From positions 32,874 through 96,873 of the forward strand of contig DGWD01000035.1 in assembly GCA_002395155.1 (NCBI GenBank): a DNA stretch of 64,000 nt, written 5' to 3'. Shown one piece after another: positions 49,815 through 58,527 of the stretch. Both the position numbers and the translations under genes were made by a program. The notes beneath the pieces were generated by a model. It was not told where the DNA came from and did no database searches. It saw only the letters and a program-made list of their open reading frames with translations. The first letter of the stretch is position 1, and the number at the start of each line of letters is the position of its first letter. Origin of the DNA: Treponema sp. UBA4267. Lineage in GTDB: Bacteria > Spirochaetota > Spirochaetia > Treponematales > Treponemataceae.

Positions 49815-51296
49815 AAGTTCAAAGCCTTTCAGGTGGTGCTTTCCTGAACCCTTATAAGTAAGATAAAGGGCAGAAACTCCATCTGGAATTTCTATATCTG
49901 CTGAGTGTTTTTCCCAGATGTTGGTAAAAGAAACTGGGATTGTGCCTAAAACAGGTCCATCCCACTTAGTTTTTACTTCATAGCAACCGGCAGAATAACC
50001 TCTGGTCCAGATAGTAATTTTCTTACAATCCTTAAACTTAAAGTACTTAAAACCAAAGGTTGCCTTATCACTAACATCAGCTATATAGCCTTCTTCTCTA
50101 TCTCCGTCTCGGCCATCCTGGGTAACTTTTGGGAAAGGCTGGTCAGAAATATATTTGCTAGGCTTATCTGGAATGAACATATTGCAGACGATGTAGGCTG
50201 GATAGTACCCCTGCCCTTTAAGAGGGCCTCCATTTAAGCCGCAGGAAGTAATTTCAACCTGAGGAATGATTCCATCTTTAAGAACTTTAATTTTTTCTGC
50301 ACACCCCTGGCGACTATACCAGGTTCCGTTTGTATGACGGTGGTAGAAAATATACCAGTCACCATTAATGTACTCAATTCCACCATGATTGTTTGCTCCA
50401 TAAGCGGCTGGCATATCAGCTGGTTTGTAAGAGTCTATTCCTAAATCACAGTTGCTTACAATAACTCCTCCAAATTTAAACAAATCTGTTGGATTTTTAC
50501 TTGTAGCATAACAAAGTTCGTGCATAACTTCTGAGGAATAAACAAAATAATAGGTGTCTCCAATTTTTCTGATTGATGAAGCTTCAAAAAAGGCATGATT
50601 TTTAAAGCCTTCCCAGTTTTCAGTAGAACTCAGAGCATAAGGATAAGCTCCTCCTGCAGCCTTCTGTTGTTTTAAGGCTGAGGCACATGCCTCTTTTTCT
50701 GGCAGGGTATAAGAGTCTCCCGGAACAATTACACTTGGTTCTTCGATTATGGTAAGCATGTCTGGTCCAAGAACAGTTGCCATTGCTCCAATGCGGTCCT
50801 TCATCTTATTTCCGCAAAAGCCTGTGTAGAGGTAAGTTTTTTCGCCTTCTGTAAGAACTGCAGGGTCAAACTGAGGCATATCTCCCGCTCTGTCTCCGTA
50901 TTTTTCGCCAGATTGATAGTGTACGTAACCGTAGAAACTAAAAGGTCCTGTTGGTTTTTCGCTCACTGCAACAGAAACAATGCTTACTTTATCTAAAACA
51001 TAATAAAGATAGTATTTTCCGTCAGGTCCTTTTGTAATATCAGGCGCGTAAAGTGCCATTTTTCCTTCGTTATTTAAAGGATCATCAGTTTTTTTGTAAA
51101 TTACCCCTTCGTAGGTCCAGTCAGACAGGTCATTTACAGGGGCAGAGTAGCAGACATAGTCTCCAAGGCAGAATACCCAGCCGTTGAATAAATCGTGGGA
51201 GCCGTAAACGTAAACTCTGTCTCCAAAAACGTGTGGTTCTCCATCTGGCACATATTCCCAAGAAGGAAGATAAGGATTAAAGGCCTGTTTCTTCAT
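49809..51296 (-). CDS. GH43-family glycosidase, apparently cytoplasmic
   Basis: 495 residues without signal peptide. The five-bladed propeller of GH43 is seen in NPYLPSWEYVPDGEPHVFGD (general base Asp region), YAPDITKGPDGKYYLYYV, FDPAVLTEGEKTYLYTG, and the general acid Glu in AFFEASSIRKIGDTYYFVYS. The last 130 residues look like a CBM6-type beta-sandwich (FKYFKFKDCKKITIWTRGYS onward). Members cleave arabinofuranose or xylose from oligosaccharides. It overlaps the esterase stop by one base (TGATG), hence translational coupling. A cytoplasmic enzyme fits breakdown of imported oligosaccharides. Confidence 0.9.
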   Translation of the reverse strand: MKKQAFNPYLPSWEYVPDGEPHVFGDRVYVYGSHDLFNGWVFCLGDYVCYSAPVNDLSDWTYEGVIYKKTDDPLNNEGKMALYAPDITKGPDGKYYLYYVLDKVSIVSVAVSEKPTGPFSFYGYVHYQSGEKYGDRAGDMPQFDPAVLTEGEKTYLYTGFCGNKMKDRIGAMATVLGPDMLTIIEEPSVIVPGDSYTLPEKEACASALKQQKAAGGAYPYALSSTENWEGFKNHAFFEASSIRKIGDTYYFVYSSEVMHELCYATSKNPTDLFKFGGVIVSNCDLGIDSYKPADMPAAYGANNHGGIEYINGDWYIFYHRHTNGTWYSRQGCAEKIKVLKDGIIPQVEITSCGLNGGPLKGQGYYPAYIVCNMFIPDKPSKYISDQPFPKVTQDGRDGDREEGYIADVSDKATFGFKYFKFKDCKKITIWTRGYSAGCYEVKTKWDGPVLGTIPVSFTNIWEKHSADIEIPDGVSALYLTYKGSGKHHLKGFELL

Positions 51297-52288
51297 CAGT
51301 TTTTTCCTCCGAAAATTTTTGCAAAGTTGTAAAAGCCAAGATTCCAGATTTTAAAATCGTGTCCACCATGGCATTCCTGCCAGCAGTAGTTTTGTCCATC
51401 AACCAGGCCTGGGGTAAGCCGAGGAAGAGTTCTTGCTGCGTTCAGGTGGGAATTGTAGGCTATAGAATCCTCGGTTCCACAGATATTGTAAAAATAGTCT
51501 ATAGGATACTGAGGATTTTCATTTATATGTGCAGCAACTGTAGAAGCTCCGTATGATGTAGGTGCTGCAGAAAAAGCTCCAAAACTTGAAATTAAATCCA
51601 GACTCTGGCAGATTCCAATGTTTATAGTTTGCATGCCTCCCATTGAAAGACCTGCCATACCGCGTCCCTTTCTGTCGGTTATTGTAGAATAATGGGCGTC
51701 GATGTAAGGAATAAGGTCGTTTCTGAGTTCTTTACCAAACTCGTAGAAGGAATTATAGTCGGCATTTCTGTTTGCAAAATCTTTTCCAGAGCGTCCGTTT
51801 GCGGCTACAACTATAAAACCTTCAATTTCATTTTTGGCTGCAAGATTGTCCATAATCATTTTGATAAGGGAAGAGTCATTTGTCATGCCCCATTCCTTTT
51901 CATCTCCACCAATTCCATGCATAAGGTAGAGAACTTTGTATTTTTTGGAAGGATTTTTCTTGTATTCAGCTGGCAGGTAAACATTTGCAAATTTTGTAAT
52001 TTCTGCCTGGTCGCCGTAATAATCTTTTGTAGGGTAACTTATGTGTTCTATTGTTCCACCATTTTCGACTTTTGTCTGATATTCGAGTGGAATTGAATCA
52101 AAGCGGTCAATTTTTTTTGTTTCCTGGGCAATTGCTTCCTGAATCGATTTTTCAGATGAGCTATCCTTTACGTTTAACTTTTCGTTCATAGAATAATCCC
52201 CTTTCTTAATTTGTCTGCATGAAGCTGATAAAGTCAGAAGCATGCTAAGCCCTAAAAGGCCTGTAAAATAGCGAAAGTTCTTTTTCAT
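51296..52288 (-). CDS. Lipid-anchored CE1-type carbohydrate esterase
   Basis: 330 residues with lipoprotein signal (lipobox SASC, Cys24). It has an alpha/beta-hydrolase fold of the esterase D/feruloyl esterase type: KVLYLMHGIGGDEKEWG, nucleophile Ser in AGLSMGGMQTINIG, and the catalytic His in CHGGHDFKIWNLGFYNF. Such enzymes remove acetyl or feruloyl groups from xylan side chains. The site of action should be the periplasm or cell surface. First gene of the operon with the GH43 enzyme; divergent from the exported GH43 gene with the shared operator in between. Confidence 0.88.
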   Translation of the reverse strand: MKKNFRYFTGLLGLSMLLTLSASCRQIKKGDYSMNEKLNVKDSSSEKSIQEAIAQETKKIDRFDSIPLEYQTKVENGGTIEHISYPTKDYYGDQAEITKFANVYLPAEYKKNPSKKYKVLYLMHGIGGDEKEWGMTNDSSLIKMIMDNLAAKNEIEGFIVVAANGRSGKDFANRNADYNSFYEFGKELRNDLIPYIDAHYSTITDRKGRGMAGLSMGGMQTINIGICQSLDLISSFGAFSAAPTSYGASTVAAHINENPQYPIDYFYNICGTEDSIAYNSHLNAARTLPRLTPGLVDGQNYCWQECHGGHDFKIWNLGFYNFAKIFGGKN

Positions 52289-52319
52289 TTTCTATCTCTT
52301 TTTAGTTTTTCTCTAGGTG

Positions 52320-52325
52320 ATTATA
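52320..52325 (-). promoter_or_regulatory. -10 box of the esterase-GH43 operon
   Basis: TATAAT on the minus strand; transcription would start near 52313. No good -35 is present, so activation may be needed. The shared operator is centred about 42 bases upstream of this start. Confidence 0.5.
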
Positions 52326-52347
52326 CTTAATCTTTGCCTAAAATATG

Positions 52348-52365
52348 GTTAAACGTTTTACTAAA
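52348..52365. promoter_or_regulatory. Operator copy 2 between divergent polysaccharide genes
   Basis: GTTAAACGTTTTACTAAA is the exact reverse complement of operator copy 1. It covers the -35 of the GH43 gene starting at 52393 and lies at about -42 of the esterase promoter, so one site can control both directions. Confidence 0.7.
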
Positions 52366-52386
52366 AGGATAATTCTAATTTATAAT
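52357..52386 (+). promoter_or_regulatory. Promoter of the exported GH43 gene
   Basis: TTTACT (52357-52362), 18-base spacer, TATAAT (52381-52386). The predicted start of transcription coincides with the A of the ATG at 52393. Confidence 0.55.
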
Positions 52387-52392
52387 TAAATT

Positions 52393-53880
52393 ATGAAAAA
52401 GGCAAGAAAAATATTTGGAGGAATTTTGCTAATGTGTATGTCTAATCTTGGGGCCCAAGTTTCTAAAATGCAGTCTTTAATGGCCGAAAAATCTATTAAA
52501 ATGATTTCGGAAAATAATCCGATTATGGCTCATAAATTTTCTGCAGATCCTGCTGTTCTGGTTTATAAGGATACAGTTTATGTTTATTCCACAAATGATA
52601 TGCAGCAGCTGGAATATTCAGAAGGCAAAGAAGAAAACCGTTACAATAAAATCAATACTTTGAATCTCTATTCATCAAAGGATTTGGTAAACTGGACCGA
52701 TTTGGGAGAAATTGCTGTTGCAGGAAAAACAGGTTCTGCTGGCGATGCTAAATGGGCTACAAATTCCTGGGCTCCTGCAATTGCTTATAAAAATATTGGT
52801 GGAAAAGACAAGTTCTTCCTTTATTTTGCAGATAGTGGTAACGGAATTGGTGTTCTTACTGCGGATTCTCCAGAAGGACCTTTTACAGATCCAATTAAAA
52901 AGCCTTTGATTTCACGACAGACTCCAAACTGTGCAAATGTAAACTGGTTGTTTGACCCTGCTGTTTTTGTTGATAAGGATGGAAAAGGCTATCTTTACTT
53001 TGGTGGAGGTCATGATCCAGAAAAGTACGAACATCCAAAGACAGCCCGCTGTGTTGCTCTTGCAGATGATATGATTAGTATAGTTGGAACTCCAGAAACA
53101 ATTGATGCACCTTTCCTTTTTGAAGATTCTGGAATTAACCGCATTGGTGATACTTATTACTACACCTACTGTACAAACTGGACCAGCCGCAATGATTCAA
53201 AAGATAAGGATAAAATGCCAATCGCTGTAATTGGATACATGACTTCTAAATCTCCACTTGGACCATTTGAATACAAGGGATACACACTGGAAAATCCTTC
53301 TACATATTTTGGTACATCCGGCAATAATCATCACTGGATTTTTGAGTTTAAAAATAAATGGTACATTGCTTATCATGCTCAGACTCTGGAAAAAATAGTA
53401 GGACTTGAAAAAGGCGGATACCGTTCTTTGTTTATAAATGATTTTAATATCAATGCAGATGGCAGCCTTCCAGTTCAGAGAGGAACAAAGGATGGTGTAA
53501 AACAAGTTACAGGCTTTAATCCATTTGAAAAGGTTCCTGCTGCAACTTTCCATTCAGGCCGTTATGCAGCTGTTACTTCTAAGCAGACTTTATTTGCCAC
53601 AAAAGATAAATCTTACGTAATTGTAAAAGGTGTAGATTTTTCTAAGGATCTTTCTAAAATTGAGCTTGAATTTGCTGATACAGGAAAGAAGGGAAGTGTT
53701 TCTTTTTATGTTGATAGTTTTAGAGATGAAGCAAATTGTCTTGTTTCTGTTAAGGCTAAAAAGAATAAAACTGTAGAAGAAAAGATTAAGCTTGATTCCA
53801 AGTTTAAAGGCCAGCACGATCTTTATATAGTTCTTTCAGAAGGAACAGAACTTGTAAGCTGGCAGTTTTTACTTCAATAG
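52393..53880 (+). CDS. Exported GH43-family glycosidase
   Basis: 495 residues with a signal peptide (MKKARKIFGGILLMCMSNLG). GH43 marks: HKFSADPAVLVYKDTVYVYS (general base Asp), TNSWAPAIAYKNIGGKDKFF, NWLFDPAVFVDKDGKGYLYF, and the general acid Glu in APFLFEDSGINRIGDTYYYT. The C-terminal 120 residues resemble a CBM6-like module. Activity on arabinoxylan side chains or xylo-oligosaccharides is likely. The ATG has no Shine-Dalgarno sequence and lies at the predicted transcription start. It pairs with the divergent esterase operon. Confidence 0.9.
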   Translation: MKKARKIFGGILLMCMSNLGAQVSKMQSLMAEKSIKMISENNPIMAHKFSADPAVLVYKDTVYVYSTNDMQQLEYSEGKEENRYNKINTLNLYSSKDLVNWTDLGEIAVAGKTGSAGDAKWATNSWAPAIAYKNIGGKDKFFLYFADSGNGIGVLTADSPEGPFTDPIKKPLISRQTPNCANVNWLFDPAVFVDKDGKGYLYFGGGHDPEKYEHPKTARCVALADDMISIVGTPETIDAPFLFEDSGINRIGDTYYYTYCTNWTSRNDSKDKDKMPIAVIGYMTSKSPLGPFEYKGYTLENPSTYFGTSGNNHHWIFEFKNKWYIAYHAQTLEKIVGLEKGGYRSLFINDFNINADGSLPVQRGTKDGVKQVTGFNPFEKVPAATFHSGRYAAVTSKQTLFATKDKSYVIVKGVDFSKDLSKIELEFADTGKKGSVSFYVDSFRDEANCLVSVKAKKNKTVEEKIKLDSKFKGQHDLYIVLSEGTELVSWQFLLQ

Positions 53881-53969
53881 TAGAATAGTTGATACTGTAA
53901 ACCGGAATACAATAGAACATGATTGTTTCATCTGAACCACCTTCCATCATGAAACTCTTTGGAAGAGGT

Positions 53970-53998
53970 TTGATATAAAGAAGAAAAATCACTATACT
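53970..53998 (+). promoter_or_regulatory. Promoter of lysS
   Basis: TTGATA (53970-53975), 17-base spacer, TATACT (53993-53998). Transcription is predicted to start on the A of the ATG at 54005, a fully leaderless message. Confidence 0.65.
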
Positions 53999-54004
53999 AA
54001 GCGT

Positions 54005-55627
54005 ATGAGTAACGAAAACAACGAAAAAAGAGACCCTTTACTTTGCCACTGGGCAGATCAGATGGCAGACAAAATTATTAAGGAAAAGGGCGATTTAGAT
54101 TCTTACACCTGTGCATCAGGAATTACCCCATCGGGAACAGTTCATCTTGGAAACTTCCGCGAAATTATTACTGTAGATTTAGTAGTTCGTGCTTTGCGTG
54201 ACCGCGGTAAGAATGTCCGCTTTATTTATTCCTGGGATGATTATGATGTATTCCGTAAGGTTCCAGCTAATATGCCAGATCCTGATATTCTTGAAAATTA
54301 TCTCCGCTATCCAATTACAATGGTGCCTGATACAACAAAACGTAACGAAAACTATGCAAGACACCATGAAGTTGATATTGAACAGCAGCTTCCACGTGTT
54401 GGTATTGCACCAGAATTCCTTTATCAGGCTAGCCGTTATAGAGCTAATCGTTATGTAGAAGGAATGAAAAAAGCTCTTCAGGGTCGCGAAGAAATTAAAA
54501 AGTGTCTGAACGAATACCGCGATGACGCTCATAAAATGAAAGATTCAGATGTTTACTGGCCTGTAGCTATTTTCTGTGATAAGTGTAATAAAGATACAAC
54601 AGAAATTGTTTCTTATGATGGAGAATACGGTCTTACTTACAGATGTGAATGTGGAAACGAAGAAACTGTAGATTTGCGTACATTTAAGGGGGCAAAACTT
54701 GGATGGCGTGTTGACTGGCCAATGAGATGGAACGAAGAAAAAGTAGTATTCGAACCAGGCGGAAAAGACCACATCAGTCCAGGTGGATCTTACGATACAG
54801 CAAAACTTGTTTCAAAACGTATTTATAACTGGGACGCTCCTGTAACTATGCGTTACGACTTTGTAAATCTTAAGGGAGTTCCTGGAAAAATGTCTTCTTC
54901 AAAAGGTAAGGTAATTGCTTTGCCAGATGCACTTGATGTTTACCAGGCAGAAGTTCTCCGTTATCTTTTTGCAGGCACTCGTCCAAATACAGAATTTGCT
55001 ATCAGTTTTGATATGGATGTTCTTAAAGTTTACGAAGACTACGACAAGACAGAAAGAATTGTCTATGGAGTAGACAAGGCTAAGAACGAAGATCAGTTCT
55101 ACAAAGAAAAGAGAATCTACATGCTTTCTCAGATTGACGGAAAGATTCCAGAAACAATGCCTTATCAGATTACCTTCCGTATGCTTACAACTTTGCTTCA
55201 GACTTATGACTTTGACTATGACAGAGTTATTGCATCTCTTGGTGATGTAAAACCTGAGCAGGAAGAAAGACTTCGCCGTCGTATGGCATGTGCAGATTTC
55301 TGGATTAAACATTCAGCTCCAGACTGTGCACCAGAGTTCTGTTTTTCTATCCGTAATGATGGAAGCAAGGCTGATTTGTCTGGCGATATGCTCAAGGCTG
55401 TTCAGCGTGTACGTGATGAAGTTGTTCCTAAGGTTGGTTCTTATGCAATGGATAAAGAATGTCAGCAGGCAATGTATGATATTGCAACAGAACTTGGACT
55501 TGATGCAAAGGCCTTGTTCACAGCACTTTATCAGGCTTTGATTGGAAAAGATCAGGGACCAAGACTTGCCAATTTTATGAAAATTATTGGTAAAGAAAAA
55601 CTTGCGAAGATTCTGAGCGTATATTAA
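54005..55627 (+). CDS. lysS: Class I lysyl-tRNA synthetase
   Basis: 540 residues. It charges tRNA-Lys but is of the class I fold found in archaea, spirochaetes and some alphaproteobacteria, not the common class II LysRS. The HIGH-like motif is in TPSGTVHLGNFREI and the KMSKS-like motif is GKMSSSKGK. A zinc-type Cys cluster lies at CDKCNKDTTEIVSYDGEYGLTYRCECGN. The C-terminal helical part binds the anticodon. It has no Shine-Dalgarno sequence. A hairpin terminator follows about 26 bases after the stop. Confidence 0.96.
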   Translation: MSNENNEKRDPLLCHWADQMADKIIKEKGDLDSYTCASGITPSGTVHLGNFREIITVDLVVRALRDRGKNVRFIYSWDDYDVFRKVPANMPDPDILENYLRYPITMVPDTTKRNENYARHHEVDIEQQLPRVGIAPEFLYQASRYRANRYVEGMKKALQGREEIKKCLNEYRDDAHKMKDSDVYWPVAIFCDKCNKDTTEIVSYDGEYGLTYRCECGNEETVDLRTFKGAKLGWRVDWPMRWNEEKVVFEPGGKDHISPGGSYDTAKLVSKRIYNWDAPVTMRYDFVNLKGVPGKMSSSKGKVIALPDALDVYQAEVLRYLFAGTRPNTEFAISFDMDVLKVYEDYDKTERIVYGVDKAKNEDQFYKEKRIYMLSQIDGKIPETMPYQITFRMLTTLLQTYDFDYDRVIASLGDVKPEQEERLRRRMACADFWIKHSAPDCAPEFCFSIRNDGSKADLSGDMLKAVQRVRDEVVPKVGSYAMDKECQQAMYDIATELGLDAKALFTALYQALIGKDQGPRLANFMKIIGKEKLAKILSVY

Positions 55628-55653
55628 AATATAATATAGAAGTCTTTGGAGAG

Positions 55654-55691
55654 ATGACGATTTACTTTTACGGTGGATCGTCATTTTTTTT
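55654..55691 (+). terminator. Rho-independent terminator of lysS
   Basis: ATGACGAT (55654-55661) pairs with ATCGTCAT (55677-55684), followed by a run of eight T. An ATG in its first arm opens a false upstream extension of the chemotaxis-receptor frame. Confidence 0.85.
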
Positions 55692-55728
55692 AGCCCTTGG
55701 ACTTTTTTCATCTGTAAGGGGTCATTTA

Positions 55729-57744
55729 ATGAAGTTAAACACAAAATTCTCAATTATTGTAGCTGTAACGGTTATTCTGGTTTTACTGCTAACATTTTCT
55801 TCTCTGTATGGTTCTAGAAAAGTTATTAACATGAAACAGTACCAGAATGTTCAGTCTCAAGTAAGTGCAGAATTGGGTGAATTAATTATCTACCTTAATA
55901 ATATGGACTACAGGGGCTTTCAGTCTACAATTGCTTATCGTGAGTGGGAATCTAAGGTTCAAGCTCTTGATAATGATTTTGACTATTTGATTAATGCTCC
56001 AATTTCCAAAAATTTTAACTCAGAACTAAAAGAAAATCTTGAATCGACACAAACTATTTGGGAAGTTTTAAAAACACGTTTTGAACCAATTGAAAACGTA
56101 TTAAAACAGATGCAGGATGTAAAACTTGAAGTTGCCGAACAGTCTGAAATTCAAACACATGGTATTAGAGAAGCTTATGCAAAGTTTCCAGATGAAGACT
56201 GTTATTCACGTCTTTATGAATTACTTTTGCCTGCACACGATGAATTAGCTGGAGTTAATAGATCTAAAGAAACTTTATCACGCTTAAATAAACAGTCTGC
56301 TATGCTTATGGCAAATATTCTTGCAAGACAAGATTATCTTTTTAAGATTAGTTCTATTTTGCTTGCGGCTGGTGCAACTCTATTTCTGGCGATTCTTATT
56401 CTGCTTGTAACATCAAAAGTTGCAAAAAGAATTAAATCAATAGAAGGCGTAACCGAAATTTTGGCTAAAAAAGACTTTTCTGTAAAAATTAAACCAAACG
56501 GAAGTGCAGAAATGCAGTCTTTAATGCGTAATATGAATCAGATGATTGATCAGATAAATGATTTCTTTGTAATTGTAAAAACAACCGCTTCAAAGGCTAT
56601 TTCATCTGGTTACATGATTACTGATTCTGCTAATTCAACTGCAGCCGCTTCATCACACATTTCTGAAAACCTTGATACCATTTCAACAGAATTTAACGAG
56701 ATTACTGGAGCTGTTCAGAGAGCGGTAACTGTAATTTCTGAAATGAATATGCATATTGAAACCCTTGTAGAAAATAATCAAAAACAGACTGCAGCCATTG
56801 AAAATTCAAACAATGCAGTTAATCAGGTTGTTGAAACTTTGGAATATATGAATAATATGGCAACTCAGCGTACACAGAATGCTCAGGAAATGAATTCCCT
56901 TATTGATGATGGTGACAACAAAATTTCTGCAACAAAAAATCTTTTGAATGATATCAACTCAAAACTTGATGAAGTAAAAAATATTGTAACTATCATTAAT
57001 AGTGTTGCTAATAAAACAAATCTTCTTTCAATGAATGCGGCAATTGAGTCTGCTCATGCTGGTGAGGCAGGAAAAGGTTTTGGTGTTGTTGCCGGTGAAA
57101 TTCGTTCTTTGGCAGAGGAAACTCAGAAAAATGCCATAAGAATTAATGATGTTGTCCAGAATATTGTAAATTCAGTTTACGCTGCTAACGAGTCAAGTAA
57201 GGAAGCTTCGGTAGCATTTGGAAAGGTTAGTAATCAGGCCGAATCCATAATCACTTCTTTGCAGGAAATTACAAGTGGTATTGGTAAAATTGACCAGCAG
57301 ATGCACCAGATAAAGGACCGTACTGAAGAAACTTCGGAAGCGGCAGATAAAATCAACTCTTACTGTGGTGAAATTTCGGAAAAACAGCTTTTGGTTTCTA
57401 AGGAAGTTGACTCAATGAATGATTTGTTCGTTGATACAACAATTTCAATTAGAAAAATGAGACAGGGAACTGAAGATATTACAAGACGAATGAAAGAAGT
57501 TTCTAGTTCAAGTAAAGATTCTTACAAGAATATGACTGATTTGGAAAATATTTTGGAAGAATTCAAGACAAAGATTGAAGTTGAAAAGGCTGTAGAAGAA
57601 GTTGATGAAGAAAACTTAATTGATAAGCCTGTATCAGCTGAACTTGCAAATTTTGAAGGCCTTGAGACTGTAGATCTTCCTCATCCAGAGGGAGCAGAAG
57701 AGATTGAATTTAATTTAGATGATGTCGAAGAGTATCAGGGCTAA
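55729..57744 (+). CDS. Methyl-accepting chemotaxis protein
   Basis: 671 residues from the ATG at 55729, which has AAGGGG 7 bases upstream; the frame's earlier ATG is in the lysS terminator. TM1 (about 8-28), a helical periplasmic four-helix-type sensor (30-200), TM2 (IGSSILLAAG... region, about 210-232), a HAMP-like segment, then the signalling domain with the conserved hairpin tip NLLSMNAAIESAHAGEAGKGFGVVAGEIRSLAEE. The C-terminus is acidic and lacks the CheR/CheB pentapeptide. It transduces an external chemical cue to CheA. The last 30 bases overlap the convergent permease gene. Confidence 0.93.
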   Translation: MKLNTKFSIIVAVTVILVLLLTFSSLYGSRKVINMKQYQNVQSQVSAELGELIIYLNNMDYRGFQSTIAYREWESKVQALDNDFDYLINAPISKNFNSELKENLESTQTIWEVLKTRFEPIENVLKQMQDVKLEVAEQSEIQTHGIREAYAKFPDEDCYSRLYELLLPAHDELAGVNRSKETLSRLNKQSAMLMANILARQDYLFKISSILLAAGATLFLAILILLVTSKVAKRIKSIEGVTEILAKKDFSVKIKPNGSAEMQSLMRNMNQMIDQINDFFVIVKTTASKAISSGYMITDSANSTAAASSHISENLDTISTEFNEITGAVQRAVTVISEMNMHIETLVENNQKQTAAIENSNNAVNQVVETLEYMNNMATQRTQNAQEMNSLIDDGDNKISATKNLLNDINSKLDEVKNIVTIINSVANKTNLLSMNAAIESAHAGEAGKGFGVVAGEIRSLAEETQKNAIRINDVVQNIVNSVYAANESSKEASVAFGKVSNQAESIITSLQEITSGIGKIDQQMHQIKDRTEETSEAADKINSYCGEISEKQLLVSKEVDSMNDLFVDTTISIRKMRQGTEDITRRMKEVSSSSKDSYKNMTDLENILEEFKTKIEVEKAVEEVDEENLIDKPVSAELANFEGLETVDLPHPEGAEEIEFNLDDVEEYQG

Positions 57745-58524
57745 TACCAGCAGATAAGGGAAAGACATCAAAACTGATGTTGGAATAGCTGGTAGAAAAT
57801 TTTGAATATTTGCTGCAAAAATATCGGCACACGAAAAAATTATTACACAAATCAATATTCTCAAAGGCTTTTTTTTGCCTAAAAAAACTGCCGCAAGAGC
57901 CATCCAACCACGTCCAGATGCTATATTTGGAACAAAGGAGGAAATTCTCATGGCCAGAAAAATTCCAGAAAAACTGGCGTAAAATGCTGCCAGACTCCAG
58001 GCCGCAATTCTACAATTGGCAGGGCTAACCCCCTTTGCCTGTAAAACCTGGGCATCGCTGCCGCTAATTCTTATGTAGAGGCCATAAGGACTTTTTAGCA
58101 AAAATAAAAGGGCTGCGACAATTAAAATTAGACTGGTTATTAGTGTAAAAGTTTTTGAGTAAATAGGGCTGAAACTGTATTCTGTTGAAGTAAGAACTCC
58201 ACGGCTACCAAAAATCACAAAGGATAAAAAAGAGGGCAGGGCCGAAAAGAAAAGGTTTAGGGCAATTGCAGAAATGAATTTGTTTGTTTTAAAACGTTCT
58301 GTTAAAAACGAAAAGCCTAATACTAAGACAAGAGAAGTTACACAGGTCATCAGGCTTGCTAAAAGGTCGGAGTGAGTCCAAAGTGTAAAGAAATAATGTA
58401 AAAATGCTGAAAAAGAAATAAGTCCTTCTAAAAAAAGGGCCAGACAAGCTGCATATTCAGAGAAAAGTGCTCCAAAGGAAGCAAGAATTAAAGGGCATGC
58501 AAAGGAAAGCAAATTCAAAATCAT
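57715..58524 (-). CDS. BMP-type nucleoside ABC transporter permease 2
   Basis: 269 residues with about eight hydrophobic helices, of the NupQ/YufQ type. The conserved coupling region is YGLYIRISGSDAQVLQAKGVSPANCRIAAWSLA, and GRGWMALAAVFLGKKKPL matches the family's GRGWxALA block. It pairs with the permease encoded just upstream (3-base gap) and is the last gene of the operon. It overlaps the 3' end of the convergent chemotaxis gene by 30 bases. Purine nucleosides are the expected cargo from the binding protein's family. Confidence 0.88.
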   Translation of the reverse strand: MILNLLSFACPLILASFGALFSEYAACLALFLEGLISFSAFLHYFFTLWTHSDLLASLMTCVTSLVLVLGFSFLTERFKTNKFISAIALNLFFSALPSFLSFVIFGSRGVLTSTEYSFSPIYSKTFTLITSLILIVAALLFLLKSPYGLYIRISGSDAQVLQAKGVSPANCRIAAWSLAAFYASFSGIFLAMRISSFVPNIASGRGWMALAAVFLGKKKPLRILICVIIFSCADIFAANIQNFLPAIPTSVLMSFPYLLVLALILFDII

Positions 58525-58527
58525 TAT

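Noticed and set aside
53881..53969. Terminator behind the exported GH43 gene
   Set aside because: CTTCC/GGAAG can pair, but the stem is short and interrupted and has no T-run.
55654..55728. N-terminal extension of the chemotaxis receptor
   Set aside because: The extension is the lysS terminator hairpin and T-run; the ATG at 55729 has AAGGGG before it and begins the membrane helix correctly.
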